From: Cryptomeria japonica
Lineage: Eukaryota > Streptophyta > Pinopsida > Cupressales > Cupressaceae
Assembly (NCBI RefSeq): GCF_030272615.1
Contig: NC_081406.1
Location: 240,054,422-240,118,421 of the forward strand
Direction: 5' to 3'
Length of the DNA: 64,000 bases
Below are positions 21,913-33,495 of this stretch, in pieces. A model generated the notes under the pieces. It was not told where the DNA came from and did no database searches. It was given only the letters and a program-made list of their open reading frames with translations. The position numbers and the translations under genes were made by a program. Each line of letters starts with the position of its first letter. Positions within the stretch are counted from its first letter, which is position 1.

Positions 21913-24900
21913 TTTGACGATTTTCACCAATGGATGTCTCATGAGTATCCCGATAGTCAAGCTCTTCCTTTAATTGAGGGTCTAAAATGCATGCTTCAAA
22001 GTGATAAGAATGGAATTGATGTTTTGCGTGGTATTTCACACATTGTGAATTCGAATGTGATGCCTATGAAGAGTTGTGCTGAATCTTTAGGTTATACACA
22101 ACCTCCTACACAAGTCAATCATTCTATTCCTTTGACAACTACTATTGCTAGTATACCTACCTTTACATCAAACATCATGGCTACCTCTATACAAGACATT
22201 CCTCCTGTGATCACTAGTCATGGGGGCAATCCTCCCTCTTCTTCAATTAATCCTCTTCCTTCATTCAATCCAACTTCTTCATACATTCCTTCAATGAATG
22301 TTCCTATTACATCTTCACAAATGAACATGACGCAAGGGGGCAATTCATTTAACCATTCCATTCCTCCTTGTAGTGTTCCTCCTATCCAATCATCCCCTAT
22401 GGTTGACTATCATAGGGTCCCACCACCTTACTCTTTACCTTCTTTCAATAACATCACACCTCCATCTCAATCTAACACACCTAATATGAACTCTTCGACT
22501 GAAGCGACCATTAACAATCTTGCACAAACTGTCTCTTCTTTATAGCAACAAATTGCCTCTATGAATCAATCTAAGTTTAGTGTGCCCACATTTGACGTTG
22601 CGAGCCCACTTTCTCTTGATATTGTTCGAGCTATCCCTCCTAAACATGTTGAAATTCCACATTTGGAGCTTTATAATGGTAAAGGATATCCTCTAACACA
22701 TGTTAAGACTTTTCAAACAATTTGTACTGATTTTGCTTATGACTCAAGGTTGCTTGCGAAACTGTTCACTAGAACATTAAGAGACAAAGCCTTACAATGG
22801 TATTGCTCGTTGCCTTCTTATTCTATTAATTCTTTCGAACAACTTGCAAATGCTTTCATTCAACAATTTCAAAACAATATAAGTCCTAAAGTTACTTTGA
22901 TTGATTTAATGCATTGTAAACAAGGTGTTAAAGAAAAAGTGACTGATTTCATTTGTAGATATAAGCATTTGTATGCTCAAATTTCTTTTCCAGTGCCTGA
23001 TAATGATATTCAAAGAATCTTTATTTCTAATTTACAAAAAGATATTCGAGACAAACTTCTGTTTTCTGAGTTTACTTCTTTCCAACAGTTGTGTGCCACT
23101 CTTCACAATTATCAACTGACTGTGAGTCAAATGGAACAATCACATCCTATGGCTCCGAGTGATAAGGGTGATAGCAGTCAACAACCATTTGGGAAGATTA
23201 AACCGAACAGATATTCCATCAAATTCAATGAAAACATCATCAACAACAATGTGAATGCAGCATCAGGTGTGCCTCCTATTTCTAAATTTTTCAGGAAAGA
23301 AAGAAAGTATACTCCTTTGAATGAATCATTGCATGATATTATGAATAAGTTATTGGGACAAAATGTGCTTACTCTTCCTCCTATACGACAAATTGATCCT
23401 GAAAAGATTACTTCACCTTATTTTGATCATAAAGCTTTTTGTCATTTTCATCGTCAGCCTGGTCATGATACTGAAAAATGTTTTTCTTTAAAGGGTAAAA
23501 TTCAGGATTTGATTGATAATAATACTATTTCTGTTTCTGGAGTGAATGATAAAGGCAACACATCTGTAGCTCCTCCTAACCAAAATCTTCATATTTTCAC
23601 TGATCCATTGCCTTCTCATACCTCTCATACCTCTAATGCAATTGAGGCTAATGAGTCCTCTCTTTCATCTAATGGTCTTGTGTCTATGACTCCGAATGTG
23701 ATTAACTTTGTAGAGCAGCAAGAAATCCCTGAAGAACCTTCCATCACATTTGATTCTAGTGAAACCATTAGAGCACCTGATGATCCTTTATACATAGTTG
23801 CAAAAGTAAAAAATACACCTTGCCGTGGAGTGCTTATTGATCCTTCGTGCATGATTAATGTTATTACTGAAGAATTTCTTTTTACTTTGCAATTGAATCA
23901 AGTGATCTATGACAAAACAGATGTGATTGTGAAACTATTTGATGCATTTTCTTCTCCTGCAATTGGTTCTATTACATTGCCTATTGAGGTCCATAATAAA
24001 TCTCTTGATGTGAACTTTGCTATTATTCCTTCTTCCGAACAATTTCGTGTGAAGCTTGGCTATCCTTGGCTATCTTCCATGAAGGCTATTGCTTCTCCTA
24101 TACATAAGTGTTTGAAATTTCCCCATAATGGTGAAGTTGTTACTGTCAATCATAGTCTCTTTAAACCAGCTGAAAGAACCTCTAGTGTTCCTATTGATTA
24201 CTTTTGGCCTAAACAATTCCAATCTCTTCCTCCGCGAAGTGATCATCTTTTCAAATCTTATCAAAAGTGGAAAACAGATATGATCCTATCTTTAAGTGAA
24301 CCTAGAACACCTAAACTTGACATTCCTATCATTCTTGAGAAGGAAATTCTTCCTTTGAAAGATAAAACTAATGTCTTTCCTCAAGAAGATTCCCAACCCA
24401 TCCCCATGGATGTGACTATGTCTATGCCTGATAAATCTTCTAAGAGTAGATCTATACCTCCTCGTCATGATGGACTTGGTCTTCTCCCTAAACCAAAAAT
24501 TCCTCCTTTATATGGAGCAGTTCCCCCTCCTGCCTTTTATAGAGAAAAGAGACCTTCTTCTTCTCCTATTATCCAGCCTAAGAGACCACAACCTAAACAC
24601 CCAAGTGATAAGGATGAGAACATCCCTCCTCCTCAATCTTCTCCACTTCCTACTAAGACTAGACGTAATCGTTCTGCACGCGAATGCCGACGAAAACATC
24701 GTCTTAGGGCTCAAGCAGCCGCTTCTCAAACTTTGCAATCTCCAAAAACACCTTCAACAAGCATTATTCCATTTTCGCCTCAGCCGGATATTGAGCCTAA
24801 ATCTCCTAAACATAAGATGCATGATGGTCTTGATCCTGTGCGAGTTAAAGATCCTATTTTTATAAATCTTGATGATGATATAGATGAAAATGTTATTCAT

Positions 24901-25158
24901 GATGAAAATGTTACTCTTCTTGCTTCTGATAGTGAATATGAACTTGTTGATGTTGATAACCATCTATCTAATGAATTTTCTAAAGCACTTATCCTAGCTC
25001 CTAGACAAGAACAACGTGGCTTGGAACATGAACATAGCCCTTGTTTGGACCTTGTGATAGCTCCATCTGCTGTGTTGGATGTTCCTCCTCTAGCGTGTTC
25101 CCTGCCTTCCCAAAACATTGATCAGCAAGATCGGGGGGTAGATGACGTGCTAGATTAG
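21913..25158 (+). pseudogene. Gypsy-D gag/protease-like ORF, first copy (start deleted)
   Basis: Homologous to 28535-30822 and continuing further, so it shows the full C-terminal part. Order: Pro/Ser/Thr-rich region; Gag core (HLELYNGKGYPLTHVKTFQ, LRDKALQWYCSLPS); zinc-finger-like FCHFHRQPGHDTEKCFSLK; retropepsin-like VLIDPSCMINVITEEF and KLGYPWLSSM; then a Pro/Lys-rich tail with HDGLGLLPKPKIPP, a block that resembles the G-patch region of Tat elements, a basic RRNRSARECRRKHR patch and an acidic end. The protease motif has DPS in place of the usual D-S/T/G-G. TAG at 22543 (CAG in the other copy) splits it into 203 and 865 codons. The normal start is deleted, so it is non-functional. Confidence 0.85.
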
Positions 25159-25883
25159 TTACATTAGCATAGCAGATTCTTTCCTCCTCTCTTTTGTTAC
25201 TTCTTCTATATGTTATTCCCATTCTTCTATTTGTCGTCCTTAGTGTTGTCTACTTGAGGACGATGCAAAGCATTGAGATCTTTCGGTCTCTCTCATGTTG
25301 ACTCAAAAGACACATGTGTTCCCTTCTTCTAGGTGACCTTCCTTGATTGGGGAATGAAGAACAATTATTCATACATACATATGATATATACATGACTTAT
25401 CATACAGCATACTGACCCCGAGGAAAGCGAAGTCACCTCGTGCTTTGTGTTTTGTGTCTATTATCCTTGGGTTTATCTCACACTTGGGGGCTAAATCCTT
25501 GCGATAACGTGCTCCTTTCCTTTCTCATTTCTTATGTGTATCACTACATTAAAACAATCACCCCCGTTGAGGCACGTGCAATCGCTTTAACGTAGGGGGG
25601 CATACACCTTGACTATCCCTTCACGATACTTGAAAATTTCTTGGAGAACTTAGCTTTGCCTTGAAAATTTTCGGTATTTCTCTTACACGACTCATAGTGA
25701 GGGAACCTTACTACTGACAGTCATGGTTCTCCCTCGTGATCTTCCCTTTTACTTTGTCAATCGAAGTCGTAAGATCCTTAGTCCACTGGGGGCTTGGTGT
25801 ATCTTGCCTCCTTGACGTGGTGAAAGTCTTTTAATGTTGTTTCCTTGTACTTTACCGGAAGTATGAGCATACATACTCCTGCT
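25159..25883 (+). other. 3' untranslated region of Gypsy-D, first unit
   Basis: No coding frame or RT/integrase motif. It connects the gag stop at 25158 to the polypurine tract and LTR. Its shortness is the direct evidence that the family lacks pol. Confidence 0.8.
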
Positions 25884-25898
25884 AAAGTGGGGGCTAAA
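25884..25898 (+). promoter_or_regulatory. Polypurine tract of Gypsy-D
   Basis: AAAGTGGGGGCTAAA lies directly before the LTR start TGTAGCGTCC. This is the expected place and composition for plus-strand priming. Confidence 0.8.
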
Positions 25899-27150
25899 TG
25901 TAGCGTCCTAAAATTGTGACACTTGCAATTTCGACTGCATTTTGGTCTTCACGATGGCGATGCAACACGCAACCTGAATGGAGACCCCAAAACTTGCTCA
26001 CGACACCAAAAACTGCATTTTTCAAGCACCTTGGCCTGAACCTCCTTGCACCCCGCTGTCCCGGAGGTGGGACCAGAGCACCCAGCGCCCTGGTCCCTCA
26101 GGACCAGGGCGCCCAGCACCCTGGTCCCTCAGGACCATGGCGCCCAGCGCCCTGGTCCCTGGGTCCTATTTTGGGCCCGGTCTCCTAAGTGATATCGAGT
26201 CTTTTTGATTGCAATTTGGAAATATACTTCCGTGGTCGGCCTAAGGTCGGGAAAATCAGTCTATCAGCCCTAATTGACAAGTATATAAACTACATTTTCC
26301 TCTTTCATTCGATATGATGGAAAAGGCATGGAAACTATACTCAAGCATTCAAGCAATCAATCATTTCAAGTCTCCATTCAAGGCTAAGTGTTGCATTCAA
26401 GTCAAGGATTCAACCATTGAAGAGGAGATCACTTACTACATGCTACATACAACATACTACATACTACAACATACAACATCTAAACCTTTGCACATAAGGA
26501 TACCAACATCCTTAGAACAAGGTATTAGTACTTGTTTACATTACAGTCATTTACATTTACAGCTCTTGCTCATTTCTTGGTTAATTCCAAAACCGGGGTT
26601 TGACCTAAAGGCAAACCCCTAATCCCTAACCCCCCAATTGTCTTCGCTTTTCTGTGTGTAGGTTGCAGGTACGCAGCTGAGATTGAAGATCTGGAATCCT
26701 TGTGCAGAGACGAACCGATCCCCCTTCGTTTGACGGATTTTTCGGAGGACCGTGGCGCCGGGCGCCATCGTCCCGACAACTTTTGCTCAAATTTGCAGGA
26801 CAGCGCCGTATTGACATTTTACTGCTAATTCCAGGTCTGCAGCTTCATCCTATAACCTAAACTCAGTTTATAAGTGAATCTTTGTCACTTTCTATGCATG
26901 CTTAGCTTAATTCTTCTATGCACATTCTTTACAAAAGAGGGTAGCCTTACTTTCCTAACCCTTGAAATCCATTTAGCATCCAATCTTACATTGTGTGGGA
27001 TTGAATCTTATGAGTTTCAACCCCTCTTTTGAATGTAAAGTCTTCCCCCTAAGTGAAAACCCATCGAATCCTAGTGAACCTCCCTTCTCTCTCCTCGGAG
27101 TTGGAAGAGGGGAGAACAACTAGGGTTCGACCGCGATTTTCCGCTTTACA
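25899..27150 (+). repeat. Gypsy-D second (middle) LTR
   Basis: Starts TGTAGCGTCC, ends CGCTTTACA, 1,252 bp. It serves as 3' LTR of the first unit and 5' LTR of the second. The 31-bp palindromic array is at 26070-26167, and a degenerate palindrome of the same type (GGACCGTGGCGCC then GGGCGCCATCGTCC) follows near 26747-26776. Confidence 0.95.
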
Positions 27151-27153
27151 TTT

Positions 27154-27171
27154 TGGTGAACCCGACGTGAA
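27154..27171 (+). promoter_or_regulatory. Primer-binding site of Gypsy-D (tRNA-Trp)
   Basis: TGGTGAACCCGACGTGAA begins three bases after the LTR end. It is complementary to the 3' end of plant tRNA-Trp, which ends TTCACGTCGGGTTCACCA. Confidence 0.85.
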
Positions 27172-28324
27172 CATCCTTTCTGATTTTTCATTCTTAGATC
27201 TGAAAAGTTGATTACATTTCCATGTTTGATCTTTTGCAAAATTTTAGAGGTAATTGCATAAAAACCCTAAATTTTCTTTTTGAACATTGAACTTGCGAAA
27301 TGTTTAATTGTTAATGCTTGCTTCAGATCTGCTTTTCTATTACAAATTATCAATTCATGTCTGTACTTTAATTTTGAAAATTAAGTGGTTAAAAGTCAAA
27401 ACCCTAATTTTTGAAACCCTCTTGATTCAACCTTTGTCCGACAATTTCACTGATCAAAACATCTCCAAATTAGCTGTAACTTTGGATTCTGCAATAAAAT
27501 CACATTATCCTTCATCCCTGAAAATTTGGAAAAAAGTTGCGAGGACCGTGTTGCACTCCGAGCACCATCGTCCCCGACATTTTTTCCAAAATTTCGAGAG
27601 TGACATCTTATTGTGTTTTTCTGCTAAAATCCAGAATTTTGGCTGATTTTATTAATTATAACACCTTCAAAATTACAGTCAAAGTTGGTCTTGCGATTGC
27701 TTGGTCTAAGGCTCCTAATCATTCAAAAATTGTCGAAATTAAAATTTTGTGTCAAAATTGCGTTTTTATTATCATAAATCTGAAAAGTGTGTCTACATTC
27801 ATTCGAAATTTCAGTGCTTTATTCAAATTCTTGCAATTTATGACTTTTGAAATTAAATGCTTAATTACAACAACTTTGATTTCCGCTTTCAAAATTGAAT
27901 TTTGCGTGAAATTGAGTCAATTTTTAATTTTCAAAATTTGCATTGCTTTTGACATTCCCTCTAAAATCATAAAATTCAAAATTTCAGTTTCCCTCTCTTT
28001 TTCAAAAATTCAAATTTTGCATTTTTCGACAATCTTGATAGGGTTCAATTTTGAATTTGCAACTTTAATTTGGCCTATCTACAGATCGTAAAATCCCTCA
28101 ATTTTTTCAGATTAGCTCTAAAATCATCATACCTTTCATCCCTGCAAATTTCGAAAAATGTTGCAAGGACCGTGTTGCACTCCGGGCGCCACGGTCCCGG
28201 ACATTTTTTCTGAAATTTCGGGAGACTGTTGTGATTGTATTTAACAGCTTAAATCTGGAAGATTGGCTGGTTTTACTGAAAATTGCTACCTCTAAGATCA
28301 AAATCTTTTCTCTCTCTCTAGTGC
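27172..28324 (+). other. Leader of second Gypsy-D unit
   Basis: AT-rich untranslated leader with many AAAATTT-type runs and no conserved protein. Two degenerate copies of the LTR palindrome lie at about 27541-27577 (GAGGACCGTGTTGCACTCC then GAGCACCATCGTCC) and 28167-28199 (GGACCGTGTTGCACTCC then GGGCGCCACGGTCCC). The frames at 27308 and 27537 are low-complexity artefacts. Confidence 0.7.
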
Positions 28325-30822
28325 ATGAGTTTTACAACAGTAAGTCCTACTTACACTATTCCCGTTAGACGAAGCTGTAGAATTAAGTCCTTCCGAGGTT
28401 TAACTACCGAGGAGATGGAACCTAATTTGAGTAGTCTTTTTAACGAGGATATGGGTAATTCCTCTAATCCTCCTAATGATGAAGAAGCTCCCCATGAAGT
28501 TTCCGTTGAACAACTTTCCAAATTGGATAACCAATTTGACGATTTTCACCAATGGATGTCTCATGAGTATCCCGATAGTCAAGCTCTTCCTTTAATTGAG
28601 GGTCTAAAATGCATGCTTCAAAGTGATAAGAATGGAATTGATGTTTTGCGTGGTATTTCACACATTGTGAATTCGAATGTGATGCCTATGAAGAGTTGTG
28701 CTGAATCTTTAGGTTATACACAACCTCCTACACAAGTCAATCATTCTATTCCTTTGACAACTACTATTGCTAGTATACCTACCTTTACATCAAACATCAT
28801 GGCTACCTCTATACAAGACATTCCTCCTGTGATCACTAGTCATGGGGGCAATCCTCCCTCTTCTTCAATTAATCCTCTTCCTTCATTCAATCCAACTTCT
28901 TCATACATTCCTTCAATGAATGTTCCTATTACATCTTCACAAATGAACATGACGCAAGGGGGCAATTCATTTAACCATTCCATTCCTCCTTGTAGTGTTC
29001 CTCCTATCCAATCATCCCCTATGGTTGACTATCATAGGGTCCCACCACCTTACTCTTTACCTTCTTTCAATAACATCACACCTCCATCTCAATCTAACAC
29101 ACCTAATATGAACTCTTCGACTGAAGCGACCATTAACAATCTTGCACAAACTGTCTCTTCTTTACAGCAACAAATTGCCTCTATGAATCAATCTAAGTTT
29201 AGTGTGCCCACATTTGACGTTGCGAGCCCACTTTCTCTTGATATTGTTCGAGCTATCCCTCCTAAACATGTTGAAATTCCACATTTGGAGCTTTATAATG
29301 GTAAAGGAGATCCTCTAACACATGTTAAGACTTTTCAAACAATTTGTACTGATTTTGCTTATGACTCAAGGTTGCTTGCGAAACTGTTCACTAGAACATT
29401 AAGAGACAAAGCCTTACAATGGTATTGCTCGTTGCCTTCTTATTCTATTAATTCTTTCGAACAACTTGCAAATGCTTTCATTCAACAATTTCAAAACAAT
29501 ATAAGTCCTAAAGTTACTTTGATTGATTTAATGCATTGTAAACAAGGTGTTAAAGAAAAAGTGACTGATTTCATTGGTAGATATAAGCATTTGTATGCTC
29601 AAATTTCTTTTCCAGTGCCTGATAATGATATTCAAAGAATCTTTATTTCTAATTTACAAAAAGATATTCGAGACAAACTTCTGTTTTCTGAGTTTACTTC
29701 TTTCCAACAGTTGTGTGCCACTCTTCACAATTATCAACTGACTGTGAGTCAAATGGAACAATCACATCCTATGGCTCCGAGTGATAAGGGTGATAGCAGT
29801 CAACAACCATTTGGGAAGATTAAACCGAACAGATATTCCATCAAATTCAATGAAAACATCATCAACAACAATGTGAATGCAGCATCAGGTGTGCCTCCTA
29901 TTTCTAAATTTTTCAGGAAAGAAAGAAAGTATACTCCTTTGAATGAATCATTGCATGATATTATGAATAAGTTATTGGGACAAAATGTGCTTACTCTTCC
30001 TCCTATACGACAAATTGATCCTGCAAAGATTACTTCACCTTATTTTGATCATAAAGCTTTTTGTCATTTTCATCATCAGCCTGGTCATGATACTGAAAAA
30101 TGTTTTTCTTTAAAGGGTAAAATTCAGGATTTGATTGATAATAATACTATTTCTGTTTCTGGAGTGAATGATAAAGGCAACACATCTGTAGCTCCTCCTA
30201 ACCAAAATCTTCATATTTTCACTGATCCATTGCCTTCTCATACCTCTCATACCTCTAATGCAATTGAGGCTAATGAGTCCTCTCTTTCATCTAATGGTCT
30301 TGTGTCTATGACTCCGAATGTGATTAACTTTGTAGAGCAGCAAGAAATCCCTAAAGAACCTTCCATCACATTTGATTCTAGTGAAACCATTAGAGCACCT
30401 GATGATCCTTTATACATAGTTGCAAAAGTAAAAAATACACCTTGCCGTGGAGTGCTTATTGATCCTTCGTGCATGATTAATGTTATTACTGAAGAATTTC
30501 TTTTTACTTTGCAATTGAATCAAGTGATCTATGACAAAACAGATGTGATTGTGAAACTATTTGATGCATTTTCTTCTCCTGCAATTGGTTCTATTACATT
30601 GCCTATTGAGGTCCATAATAAATCTCTTGATGTGAACTTTGCTATTATTCCTTCTTCCGAACAATTTCGTGTGAAGCTTGGCTATCCTTGGCTATCTTCC
30701 ATGAAGGCTATTGCTTCTCCTATACATAAGTGTTTGAAATTTCCCCATAATGGTGAAGTTGTTACTGTCAATCATAGTCTCTTTAAACCAGCTGAAAGAA
30801 CCTCTAGTGTTCCTATTGATTA
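28325..30822 (+). pseudogene. Gypsy-D gag/protease-like ORF, second copy (3' truncated)
   Basis: Open from ATG 28325 (MSFTTVSPTYTIPVRR) without a stop to 30822, where Gypsy-D ends inside the protease-like region (PIDY). The frame then runs 46 codons into antisense Copia-2 sequence and stops at 30961, forming a chance chimera of 878 residues. Domains: acidic N-terminus, Pro/Ser-rich spacer, Gag core (HLELYNGKGDPLTHVKTFQ), zinc-finger-like CHFHHQPGHDTEKC, and retropepsin-like VLIDPSCMINVI. It differs from the first copy at only about six bases in some 2.27 kb. The long open frame suggests recent activity or mobilisation, but the C-terminal third is gone. Confidence 0.88.
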
Positions 30823-30823
30823 C

Positions 30824-33495
30824 CTCTTGGACTTTTTTGAAATTGAGCTACTATGCCCACTGCATGAGCAACATCTAGTCTATTGTGCACCACATAGTGC
30901 AACTTATCGATCATTGACCGGTGCTCCTTTTCATTTACCAGCGCTGAATCATCTTCCTTAGTCAGTTTATAGCCGGTCACCATCGGTGTACTAACTGATT
31001 TTGTCTCCTCCATGCCGAAGGTTTTCAATACCTCTTTGATATACTTGGACTGGGTAATAAAGATACCCTCTTTCATTTGCTAAATTTGTGAACCAATGAA
31101 GAACTTTATCTCTCCAATCAGAGACATCTCAAACTCTTTCTTCATTTCATCTACAAAAGCATGACTCATTTTATGATCTCCAAAATTATGTCATCTACAA
31201 ATACTTCATAGATCAGAATCTAATCACCTTCAGATTTTAGATAGATGTTGTTATCCTTACTTGTTCTTTGAAATCCAATCTTCACAAGATGAGAGTGTAA
31301 CCTTTCATAACATGCACTAGGTGCTTGTTTCAATCCATATAGGGCTTTGTGTAATCTACACACTATGTTACTATCTTCTGATAAGGAAAACCCTTTCGGT
31401 TGCTCAATATACCCTTCCTCTTCTAGGATTCCATTAAAAAATGCAGACTTCACATCCATCTGATAAACCTTAAATCCCTTAAATGCTGCAAATGCAAGTA
31501 GCATTCATACACCTTCTAGTCTAGCCATATGAGTAAAGGTTTCTCCATAGTCTTCTCCCTCCTCCTAAGCATATCCTTTGCATACAAGTCTTGTCTTGTT
31601 CCTTTCAACTGTTCCTTCTTCATTTAGCTTATTCCTATAGACCCATTTGGTACCTATGACATTTTTGTGTTCTAGTTTGGGTACCAGAGACCATGTTGCA
31701 TTCTTTTATATTTGGTCTAGCTCCTCTTCCATTGCTTTAATCCAGTTTTCATCTGTAAGTGCTTCTCTGGAAGTCTTGGGCTCTAATTCAGAAATCATGC
31801 AAGAGTTTTCTTTCACTTTTCTTCTTGTGAGTATCCCTGCATCTTTATCTCCTATGATTTGATTCGGATCATGATGTAGTTTCACATATCTTAGAATGAC
31901 TCTAGCTTGATCTGCTAGCTTTTCTTCTTCTCCTTCACTTACCTCTTCTTCTTCTCCTACTGCAGCTTCTACCAGTACATAAACAATGAGATCTTTACTT
32001 GTTTCTTTCCTAACCAGTTCCTAGAAGGCTATACCTGGTTCATCTTCCACTTCTTCTCTGCGGGTTTCCTCAGGGGATTCATCAACCTTAACATTGATAC
32101 TCTCAACAATTTTTTGTGTTCTACTGTTGTAGCACTTGAGAACTTTTCTCTTAGTGGAATATCCTAGAAATATTCCTTCATCACTTTTAGCATCAAATTT
32201 TCTTAAATACTCACCTCTCTTGATATAGCACTTACTACCAAACACTTTAAAGTAACTCATAGTGGGAGTTTTCCCGGTCCAATACTCATAAGGGGTTTTA
32301 ACTCTACCTTTCTTTACAAGTACCCGGTTCATAGTATAGATTGCAGTGCTCACCACTTCTCTCCAAAAAGTGTGAGAAACCTTTCCTTGGATCAACATTG
32401 TTCTAGCCGCTTCAACATTGTCCTATTATTTCTTTCTGCTATGCCATTCTGTTGTGGTGTCCTTGGGGTAGACAACTACCTTTTGATACCGCTTTCTTCA
32501 CAATACTTGTTGAATTCATTAGAAGTGAATTCACCTCTTTGATCGGTTTTTAGGAATTTTATCTTTTGACCACTTTCCTTCTCTACTAATGCTCTAAAGG
32601 CTTTTAACTTTCCAAATTCCTTAGACTTGTCTTTCAAGAATATGACCCACATCATTCTTGAGCAGTCATCAGTAAGAATCATGAAATACCTATCTCCTTG
32701 AATACTTATAGTTTTCATAGGACCACACAAATCAGTATGCACAAGGTCAAGTAAGTTTTCTTTTGAGAAAGACTTACCTTTGAAAGTTGAGGAAGACATC
32801 TTTCCAAGTTGACATTCTCTGCACAAGGAATTCTTTGGTTTGTTCAGAAAAGGCAATCCTCTTACTGCCTTGATCTTACTAGCCTTTACAATATTATCAA
32901 AGTTCATATGACAAAGTCTCTTATGCCATGTCAAACTGTCATCAAAATTAGCCATTAGACATCGACTTATCTTGGCATTCAACTGAAATAAGTTACCTCT
33001 GGTCTTCTTATTGGTGGCAATAAGTTCACTACTCTTTCCAATTATACTACAGACTCCACCTTTGAACTCCAGAATGAGTCCTTTATCATTCAACTAAGCA
33101 ACACTCAACAGGTTATGATTAATACCTTCTACCTAGTAGACATCATCTGCACTGCTCTTACCATTCAGTGAGATGGATCCTTTACCTTTCACCAAACATG
33201 GTGCATCATTGCCAAATCTGACAACAGCTCCATCATATTCTTCTAGAGACAGAAACTTTCTCCTATCACCAGTCATGTGGTGAGAACAACCACTATCAAT
33301 TATCCACTCATTAGAATTGTCAATGCGAGAGACAAGTGCTTTCTTGTCAGACACTTCTTCCTTTACAGCTACAAATACTATGTCTTCATTTTCTTCATCC
33401 TCAGATTCTTCATTAGTAACACCTTCATCCATTGCAAAAAGACAATTTATTCTATTTCCTCCTTTATACTTTCTAAACCTCTCTAGTTTAACCAT
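30824..33495 (-). pseudogene. Copia-2 pol pseudogene: protease, integrase, RT
   Basis: Minus strand: protease WIIDSGCSHHMTGD (about 33300); GAG-pre-integrase TWHKRLCH and CRECQLGK; integrase DLVHTDLCGPMK and LTDDCSRMMWV; integrase C-terminal region MNRVLVKK, KVFGSKCYIKRGEYL (32398-32021); RT with YQMDVKSAFFNG and LYGLKQAPSA; then KYIKEVLKTFGMEETKSVS toward RNase H. Frame breaks lie near 32476, 32400, 32021, 31504 and 31220-31076. It is cut at 30823 before the RNase H active site. Upstream, the gag and primer site are missing: the frame at 33495 joins LTR sequence directly. The first catalytic RT Asp is intact here, unlike in Copia-1. Confidence 0.92.

Larger units (their letters stand above)
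20647..30822 (+). mobile_element. Gypsy-D tandem: LTR, gag unit, LTR, gag unit (gag-only gypsy element)
   Basis: Two LTRs (20647-21897, 25899-27150) alternate with two internal regions. The first lacks 1,369 bp of leader and gag start. The second has the full leader and gag start but ends at 30822. A complete unit would be about 7.9 kb: LTR, tRNA-Trp primer site, leader of about 1.15 kb, one long Gag/protease-like ORF, polypurine tract, LTR. No RT, RNase H or integrase lies between gag and the downstream LTR, so the family resembles the non-autonomous TR-GAG type and would need an autonomous Tat-like partner. It is inserted in the 3' LTR of Copia-2. Confidence 0.85.

Noticed and set aside
26314-26622. 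102-residue frame found twice (also 21062-21370)
   Set aside because: Both copies lie inside the Gypsy-D LTRs, so the duplication reflects the LTR pair and not a gene family.
30823-30961. Extension of the Gypsy-D gag by 46 residues
   Set aside because: These codons are antisense Copia-2 RT sequence joined by a deletion, so the chimera is accidental.
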